A stretch of DNA of 64,000 bases from Sciurus carolinensis. Its lineage: Eukaryota; Chordata; Mammalia; Rodentia; Sciuridae. Made by a program: the position numbers and the translations under genes. Location of the stretch: NCBI RefSeq assembly GCF_902686445.1, contig NC_062214.1:90438738-90502737 (forward strand). The letters run 5' to 3'. Under the pieces are notes generated by a model that searched no databases, was not told the DNA's origin, and saw only the letters and a program-made list of their open reading frames with translations. Below are positions 18,888 through 29,900 of this stretch, one piece after another (positions within the stretch are counted from its first letter, which is position 1; each line of letters opens with the position of its first letter).

Positions 18888-19024
18888 TTGTTAGGTTTTT
18901 TTTTTTAAAGATTGGTTTTAGATTTACAGAATAATTGACCAAATAGTACATAGAGTTGCATACGCTCTCCTCTTCCCAACAGTTTCCTCTTTTATTAGCA
19001 TCCTGCATTAATATGGTACTTTTT

Positions 19025-19113
19025 TTTTTTTTTTTTTGCGGTGCTGGGGATCGAACCCAGGGCCTTGTGCATACAAGGCAAGCACTCTACTGGCTGAGCT
19101 ATCTCCCCAGCCC
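19025..19113 (-). mobile_element. ID SINE, antisense, with TSD
   Basis: Near-consensus; flanked by ATATGGTACTTTT (left) and ATGTGGTACTTTT (right), one mismatch. Confidence 0.92.
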
Positions 19114-19508
19114 CATGTGGTACTTTTATATAATTAATGAACCATTATTGATACATTATTATTAACTGTAGTCTATAATTTTAATTTAGGGTTTACTCTG
19201 TATTGTATAATTTTGTGGTTTTGACAAAACACCTAATGACATATATCCATCATTATGGTTTCTTACAGAATAATTTAACTGTTCAAAAATCCCATGTACT
19301 TTACCTGTTTAATTTCTCCTTTCCTTCCTGAATCACTGATAACCACTAATCTTTTTATTGTCTCTATAGTTTTGCCTTTTCCAACATGTCATATGGTTGT
19401 TATTATATAATATACAGCTTTTAAAGACTGATTTCATTTCTTTTACTTAGTAAAAAAAAAAAATGTTTCTTTAATGTTTTGTGATTTGATAGCTCATTCA
19501 TTACTTAT

Positions 19509-19630
19509 TTACTTATTTATTTATTTTGTGGCTCTGAAGATTGCATGCAAGAGTGCTTTATCATTGAGCAGCATCCCCAGCCCTTTTAATTTTTTTTAAA
19601 TTTTGAAACAATTTCACTAAGTTGCCAGCA
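19509..19630 (-). mobile_element. Degenerate B1-dID, antisense
   Basis: Recognisable only by GGCTCTGAAGATTGCA, CATCCCCAGCCC and TTTCACTAAGTTGCC. Confidence 0.65.
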
Positions 19631-19741
19631 TTCCATTGAGAGTTTCTTTGACTTCACATCCATACCTGCATTTGCTATTGTCAATTTTTTCTGTATTTTA
19701 TCCATTATCTAGTAGGTGTGTAGTAGTGTGTCGTTGTCATT

Positions 19742-19818
19742 TTTTGTGGTGCTAGGGATTGAACCCAGAGCCTTGTGCCTGCTAAGCACGTTCTACCTTT
19801 GAGCTATACCCACAGCCC
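19742..19818 (-). mobile_element. ID SINE, antisense
   Basis: TTTTTTGTGGTGCTAGGGATT to CTATACCCACAGCCC. Confidence 0.85.
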
Positions 19819-19969
19819 TCATTGTTCTTTTTATTTGTGATTGCCCTTTGACATATTATGTTGGTCATCTTTACACATGCTTATTTGCCCTCCATGTGTC
19901 TTTTTTGATGATGTGTCATTTGCCCATTTTGATGATGTGTCATTTACCCATTTTAAAATTGATTTTTTT

Positions 19970-20409
19970 AAAATTTATTTTTATTGTAAACAAATGGGAT
20001 ACATGTTGTTTCTGTTTGTACATGGAGTAACAGCATACCATTTGCATATTCATACATTTACATAGAGTAATGATGTTTGATTCATTCCGTTATTTTTTTC
20101 CTTCCCCCCACCCCTCCCACCTCTCTTTTCCCTCTATACAGTCCCTCCTTCCTCCATTCTTGCCCCCCTCCCACCCCCCATTATGTGTCATCCACTTATC
20201 AGTGAGATCATTTGTCTTTTGGATTTTTGAGATTGGCTTATCTCACTTAACATGATATTCTCCAATTAGATCCATTTGCCTGCAAATGCCATAATTTTAT
20301 TATTCTTTATAGCTGAGTAATATCACATTGTATATATATATACCACAGTTTCTTTATCCATTCATCAATGGAAGGGCATCTAGGTTGGTTCCACAGTCTG
20401 GCTATTGTG
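19970..20409 (-). mobile_element. 5'-truncated L1 (3' UTR and ORF2 end), nested, with TSD
   Basis: Flanked by TGATTTTTTT (19960-19969 and 20410-20419). Contains the G/C-rich 3' UTR tract (CCCCCCACCCCTCCCACC on the plus strand) and the last part of ORF2. It lacks the telomere-like block present in the young copies at 27 and 32 kb, so it belongs to an older subfamily. Confidence 0.85.
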
Positions 20410-20542
20410 TGATTTTTTTTTTTTATTGTTGAGTTTTGTGTAATTATTATATATGTTGGATAGAAATTCTCTATCAGATATGGTTTTTTCCACATATTTT
20501 CTTCCACTCTGTGGCTTGTTGCTCATCTTAACAATGTCTTTT

Positions 20543-20697
20543 TTTTTCTCTCTCTCTTTTTTAAAATTTATTTTTATTGTAAACAAATGGGATACGTGTT
20601 TCTCTGTTTGTACATGGAGTAAAGGCATACCATTTGTGTAATTGTACATTTATATAGGGTAATGGTGTTTGATTCATTCTGTTATTTTTTTCTTCCC
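20543..20697 (-). mobile_element. Very short L1 3'-end insertion with TSD
   Basis: 155 bp of L1 3' UTR only, between CTTAACAATGTCTTTT (20527-20542) and CTTAATAATGTCTTTT (20698-20713). Same 3' UTR type as the neighbour at 19970-20409. Confidence 0.88.
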
Positions 20698-20765
20698 CTT
20701 AATAATGTCTTTTGTAATATGAAGTTTTAAGTTTTTTATACAGTATACCCTAAATTATACTCTTT

Positions 20766-20930
20766 TTTCATATTGGTGCATTATAATTATACATAATAGT
20801 GGGGTTCAATATGTCCTATTCTTACATGCACATAACATAGTTTGATTAGTCTCATTCCCCAGTACCTTCTCCTTCCCTTCTTTCCTTCCTCTCCTGATCT
20901 GTTTGCTCTACTCTGTTGATCTCCCTTCTG
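20766..20930 (-). mobile_element. L1 3'-end fragment of a different type
   Basis: Begins TATTGGTGCATTATAATTAT and ACATAATAGTGG, a 3' UTR motif shared with 56950-57040 but not with the other L1s here. Confidence 0.65.
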
Positions 20931-21060
20931 TTATTGTTATTGTCAAAAGTTTTAAATTTTAATATATTTCAAGTTAGAAGTTTTTTCTTTCATGGATAGT
21001 GCTTTTGTTGTTGGACCTAAACATTTATTTCCATGTCCAAGATTTTCCTCCCATGTTATC

Positions 21061-21648
21061 TTTGAGAGTAAGCACTCTACAACTAAGCTGGGGAGGGCTG
21101 AGTGCTGTTAAATGAGATTTTCCTAACATTCTTGGATGTCATTAGTGTCATTGTTCAGAGTCTGGTTTTGCCTTACAAAAAAGATTGAGAGTAGGTCCTT
21201 AAGTGTTAATCGACAAGTTCTTAATTCTTTGATATGTGTATTAGAGCACTAGAAAGTGTAAGCCAACTGTAGTACCAGCTATAATTAAGGTACAGGTGGC
21301 AAGGGGGCTTGATAGGAGATCTTATTTCAGAATTTTTGACTTGTCATAAACCTTAAGGTCTTTGCCACTTAACATTTTATTGTTCAGGGTTTCAGATATA
21401 AAATTCTTGACTGCCCTCTCCAATGTTTGCTTCTTTCTGTTACACTTGTTGAAGACTCTGCAGAAGATTGAGCTGGCAAAGACTGTGTAGGAAGATACCA
21501 GAATAGTGGCATGGTTCCTTGATTTTCTACAAATCTGACTTGGGCTGGGAGTCTCTTGAGACATTCTTTCTTATATAGTCTAAGAACAGATTTTTTGCTA
21601 CAATCCTGTATCAGTTGGCTTTATAACTGTCCTGTCCTATACTCTCTT
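21061..21648. other. Unique intron, no feature seen
   Basis: No recognisable repeat or exon; an 80-codon minus-strand frame at 21322-21564 has no known domain. Confidence 0.45.
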
Positions 21649-21653
21649 TTTTT

Positions 21654-21859
21654 TGGAGGAGGGAGTTACTGGGATTGAACTCAGGGGCACTCTACCACTG
21701 AGCCACATCCCCGGCTCTATTTTGTATTTTATTTATAGATAGGATCTCACTGAATTGCTTAGCACCTCGCTTTTGCTGAGGCTGGCTTTGAATTCTAGTT
21801 CCTCCTGCCTTAACCTCCCTAGCCACTGGGATTATAGGCATATACCACCATACCCAACT
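21654..21859 (-). mobile_element. B1-dID dimer, antisense, with TSD
   Basis: Flanked by CTGTCCTATACTCT and CTGTCCCATACTCT, one mismatch. Complete dimer. Confidence 0.92.
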
Positions 21860-22171
21860 CTGTCCCATACTCTTACAGTACCATATTCAAAACATCTTAA
21901 CCTTTATTGATTTTGTAATATTTAAATATTTTGGTCATCTAGGATATGATGTAAGAATGGTTCAATAACTCCCTGTTTGGTGGGTTTTGTCTGCTTTTCC
22001 ATTTAGTTAAATAATAACAGATTCAAGGAACTATCTGTGTGAAAACTCTTAGATTCTCCAGAGATAGATGTTCTGCAGATCAATCAGTATGCAAGTCCAC
22101 TTTGTTTTTAATGGGATCCATTTGGTTAATGCCTGGGTTTTTTAAGTTTCATAGATTATGAAATTATAAAG

Positions 22172-22276
22172 CTGGGACTGGGGCTGTAGCTTAGTGGTAG
22201 AGTGCTTGCCTTACATGTGCAAGGCACAGGGTTTGATCCTCAGAACCACATAAAAATAAATAAAAATATTAAAAAC
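22172..22276 (+). mobile_element. ID SINE, sense, ACATAAAAATAAAT tail
   Basis: GGGGCTGTAGCTTAGTGGTA body, followed by the CACATAAAAATAAATAAAAA tail typical of the long-tailed subtype; the conserved 3' block is lost. Confidence 0.87.
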
Positions 22277-22359
22277 AAGAAATTTTAAAACTAAAAGAAA
22301 GTTAAAGCTAAAAGAAAACATGGTGATGGTCTAGATAGTCCCTTTCATTTTTTAGCTGT

Positions 22360-22465
22360 GAATACATTAAGTGCAGAGGCTAAGTGACTTGCTTAAGATT
22401 GTATAGCTAGTTGTGAATCAGACTGCTGTCTAGGCCTCCTGATTCCCAGTGCAGTCCTATTTCTG
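22360..22465 (-). repeat. MIR fragment, antisense
   Basis: GCTAAGTGACTTGCTTAAG and TATAGCTAGTTGTGAATCAG match the reverse complement of the MIR core. Confidence 0.75.
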
Positions 22466-23525
22466 ATATGGCTACACTATTTTTTCATGTTAGTTAATGA
22501 AGAAATTATTGTTTTATTGGAAGTTTTCCAAGAAATTTGAGTGGACTATGGTATTTCTTAGAGTTCAAGTATCTGGTTAATCCACATGTCTTAATTGTTA
22601 AATAAGTTAGTGTATATTTCTTTCAGGTACCAGGTGCTACTGAATTTTTAGTTAACAGCAAATTTGTTATGTTTCACATTCTAGATAGAAATCGGCCAAT
22701 TCAAAAACAGTGGTGAAGTTATTATAGCCTATATTTATTGAGCACACGTTTGGCAGCATTAAAATGAATCCTAATGTATTTTTTTTTGTACACTAGAGAT
22801 AATCTGTTAATATTTAATGCCATAAAGCAACAATGGAATTCTGCTCTTATGTGATGGTGTATTTATAAAACTAGAGTGGAGTGTTATGTAAAAACTAAAA
22901 GTACAGATTAATTTAATATGCATCTGGTGAATTCAGGGCTTGAAGGATACACATCTGTTGAGAAAACAAATCATACAACTATTCAGAGCTTCAGTATCTT
23001 TAAATATGTATGCTTTGATTCTCTTTAACTGTTTTGAAACAGTCTTTAATGGATTTAGAAAAGGCCATTTGCTCTAAGGAAGCAACTTGTGAAACTATTT
23101 ATCTGTTCTTATCTGATGCTGTTAATCAGTTTATTATTTGCTGTGGCATTTTGACACCTTTGTATTTTTCTTTTCAGTTCATTTATTGGAGAAGAAAGTG
23201 TAGCAAAATAAGTTTGTTGCAGGACTTCATTAAAGCAGGAGGAAATGTAGTTTCCTGAATTGGATGGATTAGAAATATTTTAAGGCTCTGAATTATATTT
23301 GAATTTTCAGTCAATGAAAAAATAATCTGAGTTGCTACTGTGTATTCATCTCCATACTAGTACTATAGGAATATAGAAATTAAAAATAGGGTCTCCACCT
23401 TCACCGATCAAGTTTAAGAAACAAAAAATAGGTAGTAAAACAATTTAATATGTAATGAAATGCAAACAATATAATCTGCGAACATTATAGGAATTTAGTA
23501 TTTTAGTTCTTCTGTTCTTAGTTCT
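22466..23525. other. Unique intron, no feature seen
   Basis: AT-rich. A short TATTTATTGAGCACACG motif near 22732 suggests an L2 remnant. No exon recognised. Confidence 0.45.
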
Positions 23526-23586
23526 TATATGTACCTAAGAATCTAAGAATGGAATTGCTTGCCATATGGTAATTCTGCATTTTACT

Positions 23587-23676
23587 TTTTTTTTTTTTTT
23601 TCCAGTGCTGAGGATCAAACTCAGGGCTTTACATATTCTAGGCAAGTGTGCTACCTTGAGCTATAGACTACAGCCT
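23587..23676 (-). mobile_element. ID SINE, antisense, with TSD
   Basis: Flanked by TTTTACTTTTT on both sides. Confidence 0.88.
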
Positions 23677-23802
23677 CCTTTTTTACTTTTTAAGGAATCA
23701 CCAAAATGTTTTTCTACAGTGACTACAACTACCCTATTTATATTCCTATCAGCAGTATACAGGGTCCTATTCTAGCTCTCTCTCTCTCTTTATTATTATT
23801 AT

Positions 23803-24003
23803 TTTTTAATGATGGGGTACTAGGGATTGATAGGGCCTTGCACATATTAGTCAAGTACTCCACTGACCTGTACTTCCAGTGCTTTTAATTTTTTATTTGA
23901 AGACAGGGTCTTGCTAAATTGCAGAGACTGGTCTCAGACTTCTGGTCCTCCTGCTTCAGCCTCCTGAGTAGCTGGGATTACAGGTGTGCAATATCATACC
24001 TGC
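23803..24003 (-). mobile_element. B1-dID dimer, antisense
   Basis: Reverse ID with a deletion after GGGATTGA, then a reverse B1 ending CATACCTGCC. Confidence 0.82.
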
Positions 24004-24026
24004 CTAAAATCTGCCATTTTAATCTT

Positions 24027-24078
24027 TTTTTTTTCCACACTAGGAAAACACTATACCACTGAGCTACATCCCCAGTCC
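24027..24078 (-). mobile_element. ID SINE fragment, antisense
   Basis: T-run then CACACTAGG ... CACTGAGCTACATCCCCAG; internally deleted. Confidence 0.75.
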
Positions 24079-24379
24079 ATCTTAACCACTTTAAGTGTAC
24101 AGTTCTGTGGCATTAAGTACATTCACATTGTCGTGCATCTATTACTACCATTAATCTCCAGAAAGTTTTAATCTTTGCCAACTGAAACTCTGTTGAATAA
24201 GTATATACATACCTTTTCAAGTTTCTACTTTTATTTGAGTATGTGCCCAGAAATGGAATTACTGGGGCATATGGTAATTATTTAATTTTTTGAGGAATTC
24301 AAATACCATTTTCCATTCTTGTCATATGTGAGAGTTCCAGTTTTACCATATCTATGCCAGCATTTATTTCGAGGAGGTG

Positions 24380-24473
24380 TTTTTGGTTTTGTTTTTGTTT
24401 TGTAGTGCTGGTGATAAACACAGGTCCTCACACATGCTATACCCAAGTACTCTAAGTCACACCTCTAGCCCCT
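24380..24473 (-). mobile_element. ID SINE, antisense, diverged
   Basis: GTAGTGCTGGTGATAAACAC to CACACCTCTAGCCCC with a GTTTTTGTTTT tail complement. Confidence 0.78.
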
Positions 24474-24789
24474 TTTGTGGAGTTTTGATTTTATCTGTTC
24501 TCTTAGTTGTGAAGTGATATTTCCATTTTTGATTTGCATTTCCCTGATCACTAGTGATATTAACCATGTTTTCATGTATATTTTGGCCATTGTTATATCT
24601 TCTGTGAATATTATACTTTTTGTTACATCTTCTGTGAATGTTATACTTTTAACTACTTATATTTAGGTCTTGCATCCATTTTAAGTTCATGTTGGTTCAT
24701 AGTATAAAGTAAAGGTTCTTTTTATTTTCCTTTTAGATTTCTAGTTGTTCCATTACTATTTGTTTAATAGATTATAAATTATTCATTTT

Positions 24790-24964
24790 CCTATTCTGGA
24801 GATTGATCCCAGCTTTACTGCTGGGCTACATCCCCATCCCTTTTTATTTTTATTTTGTGACAGGGTCTCACTAAGTTGCTTACTAATTAAACTTGCAAAT
24901 CTTCTTTCTTTTATTTCAGCCTCCAGGTAGCTAAAATTACAGATGTTCACCACTGAGCCTGGCT
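24790..24964 (-). mobile_element. B1-dID dimer, antisense, diverged
   Basis: TTCTGGAGATTGATCCC, CATCCCCATCCC and GACAGGGTCTCACTAAG mark the two halves; the B1 half is eroded. Confidence 0.77.
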
Positions 24965-26673
24965 CTACAGAATGGTCCTGATACTCTGTTGAAAATCATT
25001 TAATCATAAATGTATGGGTTTTATTCTGAATTCTCAATTCTGTGCATTTGATATATATGTAACAGTATCAATTACTATAGCTTTGTAGTAATTTTGAAAT
25101 CAGTTAAGTGTGAGTCCTCCAACTTTTTCAAGACCATTTTGGTTATTCCTTGAAGTTGCATATGAATTTTTAAAGGTATAATTTTATAGTCACCCTATGG
25201 GTTACTGTATATGATTACAACCAATCTAAGTCCATTGTATTATACTACTTCACCCTTTGTACTACTGCCCTGTAACATGATTCCCAGTTCCTTCCTTCCA
25301 TACCTTATAACATTCCTGTGATTCATTTAACTTATCATAATCTCTAATCACTTAATACATGTTGCTGTTATTTTGAACTGGTAGTTATCTAATCAATTAA
25401 GAATATGAAAAATTGATGAGCTTATCTTACTTTCATTTCTGTCTTCTGTAATGCTCATCCTTTATGTAGACCCCAAATTTTTACCCATGTCTTCTTTCTC
25501 TCTGAAGAGAAACTTTTGATGTTTCTTGTTAGGCAGGTTTTATGGTGACACATTCTATCAGTTTTTGTTTGAGAAAGTATTTCTTGTTCACTTTAGAAGG
25601 ATCATTTCTGTAAATACAGAATTCTACTTTGGTGCTTTTTTCTACCTTTTTTTTTTTTTTAATTGGGGTTTATTTCACCCTCTCTTCTTTTAGGGTTTAT
25701 AAAAAGAAATGTCTCTAGTAGAGAGCGTCTGCACCTGGACTTTTGTTTCTGGTAAGTTGTGCTTCTCTGTATCTCTCTTTCTCCCCCAGTTTATGAGGGG
25801 TGTTAGTTTGCCCTGTGACCTCAGTTCTCTGATGGATCTAAGAAGAGGTCTCATTTTTTTCTTGTTATGAGGATGGCTAATGATGACTTCAATCTCCTTT
25901 CATGTTGGAGCAGTTATGAAGATTTCATGTGACTTCTAATAAGAGCTTTTCAATTTCTATAAAGAAAGGCCATTGGAATCTTGGCAGGGATTTCTCTGAA
26001 TTTGTAGATCAGTTTAAGTGGTATCACTATCTTAACAATGCTAAAAAAGGTCTTTCAGTATATGAATACAGGATGTCTTTCTAATTACTTAGTTCTCCTT
26101 TAATTTCTTTCAGCAGCATTTGCTGGTTTTTGATATGCTAGTCTTACTGGTCTGTGTGTAAATTGAGTCCTTGACAGCATTTAGTTGACTTTAAAATAAA
26201 TCTCTTCTTTCAAAATCTGTCTTTTTAATTGGAGAATTTAATTCATGTACATTTAAATAACTTTCAAGAGTGTATGTCTGCCATTTAACTATTTGTGTTC
26301 TGTGTCTTTTTATTTTCTCAATTCCTCCATCTCACCTCTTTTTACAACTGTTTTTCCTACTATACTATTTTAGTCCCTTTTAGTTTGCCTATTTTTTAGT
26401 TTTTTTCTTAGTGTTATCCTTAGAATTACAATTGACATCTCAATTTTATACCAATCAAGTGTGAACTAATATCAACTTAGTTTGAGTAGTATACAAAAAT
26501 TTGCCCCTAAACAACTCCACATTCCACTTGTCAGTTATTGTCAGAAGTAATATGGTTATATGTTGTATTCCCATTAACATAGATTTTCATTGTTTTATGC
26601 ATTTGTTTTAAACAGTGTAACAAGAACAACAAAACAGACATTGTAAGCCAATGATGTAATAATACTGGCAGCA

Positions 26674-26778
26674 GTTTCTCCTTCCTTTTCTTCCTCTTCT
26701 CCTTCCTCCCCTCTCCTCTTTTCTCCTCTTCCCCTTCCTCTCTTCCTCCTCCTCCTCTTTCTCCTTTGCCTTCCTTCT
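26674..26778. repeat. Polypyrimidine tract (CTTCC/CTCTTC-rich)
   Basis: About 105 nt almost entirely C and T on the plus strand; a purine tract on the minus strand at the 3' end of an antisense B1, probably an expanded SINE tail. Confidence 0.93.
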
Positions 26779-26903
26779 TGTGAGATGGGTCTTGCAGTAT
26801 TGCCCAGGCTGGCCTCAAACTCTTGAATTCCTGGGTTCAAGTGTTCCTCCAATTTTAGAGTTCAGAGTGCTGGGACTATAGGCACATGTTACAGTGGCTG
26901 ACT
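26779..26903 (-). mobile_element. B1-like SINE, antisense
   Basis: GTGAGATGGGTCTTGCAGTA to CAGTGGCTGAC; monomeric, with the pyrimidine tract as its tail. Confidence 0.8.
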
Positions 26904-27082
26904 TAGTATTGGCTTCTGTATATACCTATGTAGATTTATTCTTTGCTTTTTATGACTCTTAGTTACTTTGTATTGTCAGCCCAAGGAACTCCTTTTTAAA
27001 TTTCTTGTAGGACAGATCTACTTGTGACAGATGCCATCAACTTTTATTTATCTGTAAATGTCTTAATTTCTCTCTGATTTTT

Positions 27083-27882
27083 TTTTGTTTATTTATTTAT
27101 TTTTAACGTTTACATAGGGTAATGATGTTTATTTTTTTTCCCTTCCCCCCCACCCCTCCCACCCCTCTTTTCCCTCTACACAGTCCTTCTTTCCTTCATT
27201 CTTGCCGCTGTCCTTAGCCTAACTCTAAACCTAACCCTAAACCTAATGCTAACCCCTCCCACCCCCCATTATATGTCCTCATCCGCTTATCAGCGAGATC
27301 ATTCGTCCTTTAGTTTTTTGAGATTGGCTTATCTCACTTAACATGATATTCTCCAATTTCGTCCATTTGCCTACAAATGCCATAATTTTATCATTCTTCA
27401 TTGCGGAGTAATATTCCATTGTATAAATATGCCACAGTTTCTTTATCCATTCATCAACTGAAGGGCATCTAGGTTGGTTCCACAGTCTGGCTATGGTGAA
27501 TTGAGCAGCAATGAACATTGATGTGGCTGTATCTCTGTAGTATGCTGATTTTAAGTCCATTGGGTATAGGCCAAGGAGTGGGATAGCTGGGTCAAATGGT
27601 GTTTCCATTCCAAGCTTTCTGAGGAATCTCCACACTGCTTTCCAGAGTGGCTGCACTAATTTGCAACCCCACCAGCAATGTATGAGTGTTCCTTTTTCAC
27701 CACATCCTCGCCAACACCTATTGTTGCTTGTGTTCTTGATAATCGCTATTCTAGTTGGGGTGAGATGAAATCTTAGGGTAGTTTTGATTTGCATTTCCCT
27801 TATTACTAGGGATATTGAACATTTTTTCATATATCTGTTGATTACTTGTACATCTTCTTCTGTGAAGTGTCTGTTCATTTCC
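27083..27882 (-). mobile_element. Young 5'-truncated L1 with 15-bp TSD (copy A)
   Basis: Flanked by identical TTCTCTCTGATTTTT at 27068-27082 and 27883-27897. Minus strand: the last 200 codons of ORF2 without a stop (27279-27878), then the 3' UTR with a G-rich tract (27140-27170) and a telomere-like block (27213-27255), then an AT-rich tail. ORF2p is the endonuclease/reverse transcriptase; only the C-terminal cysteine-containing region ([18 protein letters not shown]) is present. It differs from copy B at only four residues over about 155. Inserted inside an ancient L1. Confidence 0.95.
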
Positions 27883-27929
27883 TTCTCTCTGATTTTTGAA
27901 GAAAAATTTTTCTGGATATAGAATTCTTG

Positions 27930-28064
27930 TTTTTTTTTTTTTTTAATTTTTTAGTTGTAGGTGGACACAATACCTTTATTTTATTTTTATGTGATGCTGA
28001 GGATCAAACTCAGGGCCTCCTTCATGCTAGGCAAGTGCTTTACCACTGAGCCACAATCCTAGCT
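27930..28064 (-). mobile_element. Long-tailed ID SINE, antisense, perfect 19-bp TSD
   Basis: TCTGGATATAGAATTCTTG flanks both sides (27911-27929, 28065-28083). Carries the conserved 3' block TTAGTTGTAGGTGGACACAA upstream of the ID body. Confidence 0.95.
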
Positions 28065-28528
28065 TCTGGATATAGAATTCTTGATTGATGATTTTTTCTT
28101 TTGGTATTTAAAATTCAACTGCCTTCTGGTCTCCATGGATTCTGGTGAGAAACTGTTGCTTTTCATCTAACAAGGATCCCATGTAGGCGATGAGTTACTT
28201 CACGACTTTCATGGCTCTTAGCTTTGACAATTTGACTGTAATGTATTTTGGTGTTTGATGCCTTTCAGTTCATGTTTTTGAAGTTAGTTGAGATACTTAG
28301 ATGTGTAGATTCATGTTTTCCATCAAATTTAAGAAGTTTTCAACCATTAATTCTAAAATATCCTTTTCATCCCATTTGTCCCCTCTTGTCCTTCTGAGAT
28401 TTCCATTATATGTATGATGGTACACCTGATGGTGTCCTACAGGTTCCTCAGGCCTTTTCATTTTCATTCTTTTCCCAGTCTGCTCTTCAGAAGGGATAAT
28501 CTCAATTTACCTATCTTTAGGTTTGTTC

Positions 28529-28663
28529 CTTTTTTTTTCTTTTAATATTTTTAGTTGTAGATGGACACAGTGACTTTATATATTTACATGGTGCTGAGAA
28601 AATTGAGCCCAGTGCCTCACACATGCTAGGCAAGTGCTCTACCACTGAGCTAAAACCGCAGCC
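28529..28663 (-). mobile_element. Long-tailed ID SINE, antisense, with TSD
   Basis: Flanked by CTTTAGGTTTGTTC (28515-28528 and from 28664). 3' block TTAGTTGTAGATGGACACAG present. Confidence 0.94.
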
Positions 28664-29900
28664 CTTTAGGTTTGTTCTTCGTGCTCAGACCCATGTTAAC
28701 TTTTTCTTTATTTTACCTTTTAGCTCCAGGATTTTTCTGAGTTCTTCTGTAATTTCTACTCATTGATATCATCTATTTGGTGTGATGTCATTTTTTTTTT
28801 TTTGGTTTATTTTAGTTATTTGAACACATTTAATATGGTTGATTTTAATCTTTACCTAGTTAAGTTCTTTGCCTGGGTGCCCCAAGGTCAGTTTTTAATA
28901 ATAATTTTTTTTTTTTTTTAAGAATGAGCAATACTTTCTTGTTTGTTTGAATTTCTTGAATTGTTTGTTTGAGACTGGACATTTTGAATATTAGAATATG
29001 ACAACTCTAGAATAATCAGATATCTCCCTCTCCAATTTATTGTTGCTGCTTAGAATGGGATGTTATTTTTTTTAGTTTACTTTCTAAACAATTTTGGTAA
29101 AGTCTGTATTCTTTGTGTGATCACTGAAGTTTGTTTATTAGCTTTAAACAAAACAAAAACCCCAAAGGTGAAAATACTCTTCTACTTTTGGTTTTGTGCT
29201 TGAATACTCCTATGGTTTTTAGCCAGGCCATTTATAATTCTGTCTTAGCCTTGCCAGCTGAAAAGTAGGAGCTAAGTACCCTAGAAATATTTGAGAATGA
29301 TTAAACAAATTATATCTCATAAGGACTATCCATTTTTACTGTTTTTATATAGTCAACATTTACCTTTTGATCTTGAACTTTTCATCATTTCATAGGCAAG
29401 GCTTTGTCCTCTTTGAAATTTAACTTCCTGTTTTAGGACAGTACTGACAGCATAAACCTCTTTATGCACTCACCTATGATTAAACTAAGGTTACATCCTA
29501 GGTATTAAAATACCACCTCCCAGTTACTAAACATACTTTAAATCTAAGTTGCCACACTTACCACTACTGATTTCAGGGCCATTGGGATTTATCTATGTGT
29601 GGACCAGGTTAGGACAATGAATTTTTTTCCTTGGTAAAAAAATTTTAGTATTAATTATTTTTTTAAAATATTGTATATTGTATATGTGAATGGTGATACC
29701 AATTTGTGATTGAGAAGGTTGGGATAAGAAATGTTGAGTTGAATGTTGACTTATCTATGTTTAGAATTCAGAACTTTTATTCCTTAGTCTAGTTCTTAAC
29801 ATTCATTCCCTCTCTGTAGAACATTCTTCTTTATTCAACCATGGATTTCTTGCACTGGCTTTATTCTTGTTATAAAATATACTATATGCCATCTATTTTA

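Larger units (their letters stand above)
18905..21060 (-). mobile_element. Ancient L1 (L1M-type) 3' region, hosting later insertions
   Basis: Segments 18905-19500, 19640-19960, 20420-20540 and 20700-21060 read on the minus strand as an old L1M 3' UTR and ORF2 end; typical motifs are GGTTTTAGATTTACAGAATA and the ATCAGATATGG stretch near 20476. It is interrupted by three ID or B1-dID SINEs and by L1 3' ends at 19970-20409, 20543-20697 and about 20766-20930. Confidence 0.75.
23530..29600 (-). mobile_element. Ancient L1M/HAL1-type mosaic, antisense
   Basis: On the minus strand this reads as old L1 sequence from 3' UTR (about 24080-24180, AAGTGTACAGTTCTGTGGC) through ORF2 remnants (24200-24700, 25030-25160, 25930-26260) to ORF1/5' sequence (28090-29100). 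It is broken by many stops and later SINEs, and by the young L1 at 27083-27882. 23530-23775 is a second ORF2 C-terminal remnant. Boundaries are approximate. Confidence 0.65.

Noticed and set aside
27213..27255. Interstitial telomere or chromosome-fusion scar
   Set aside because: The repeats are degenerate, only about 45 nt and located inside an L1 3' UTR in two separate copies, so they travel with the element.
27279..27878. 200-codon minus-strand protein with cysteine motif as a host gene
   Set aside because: It is the C-terminus of L1 ORF2 inside an element with target-site duplication.
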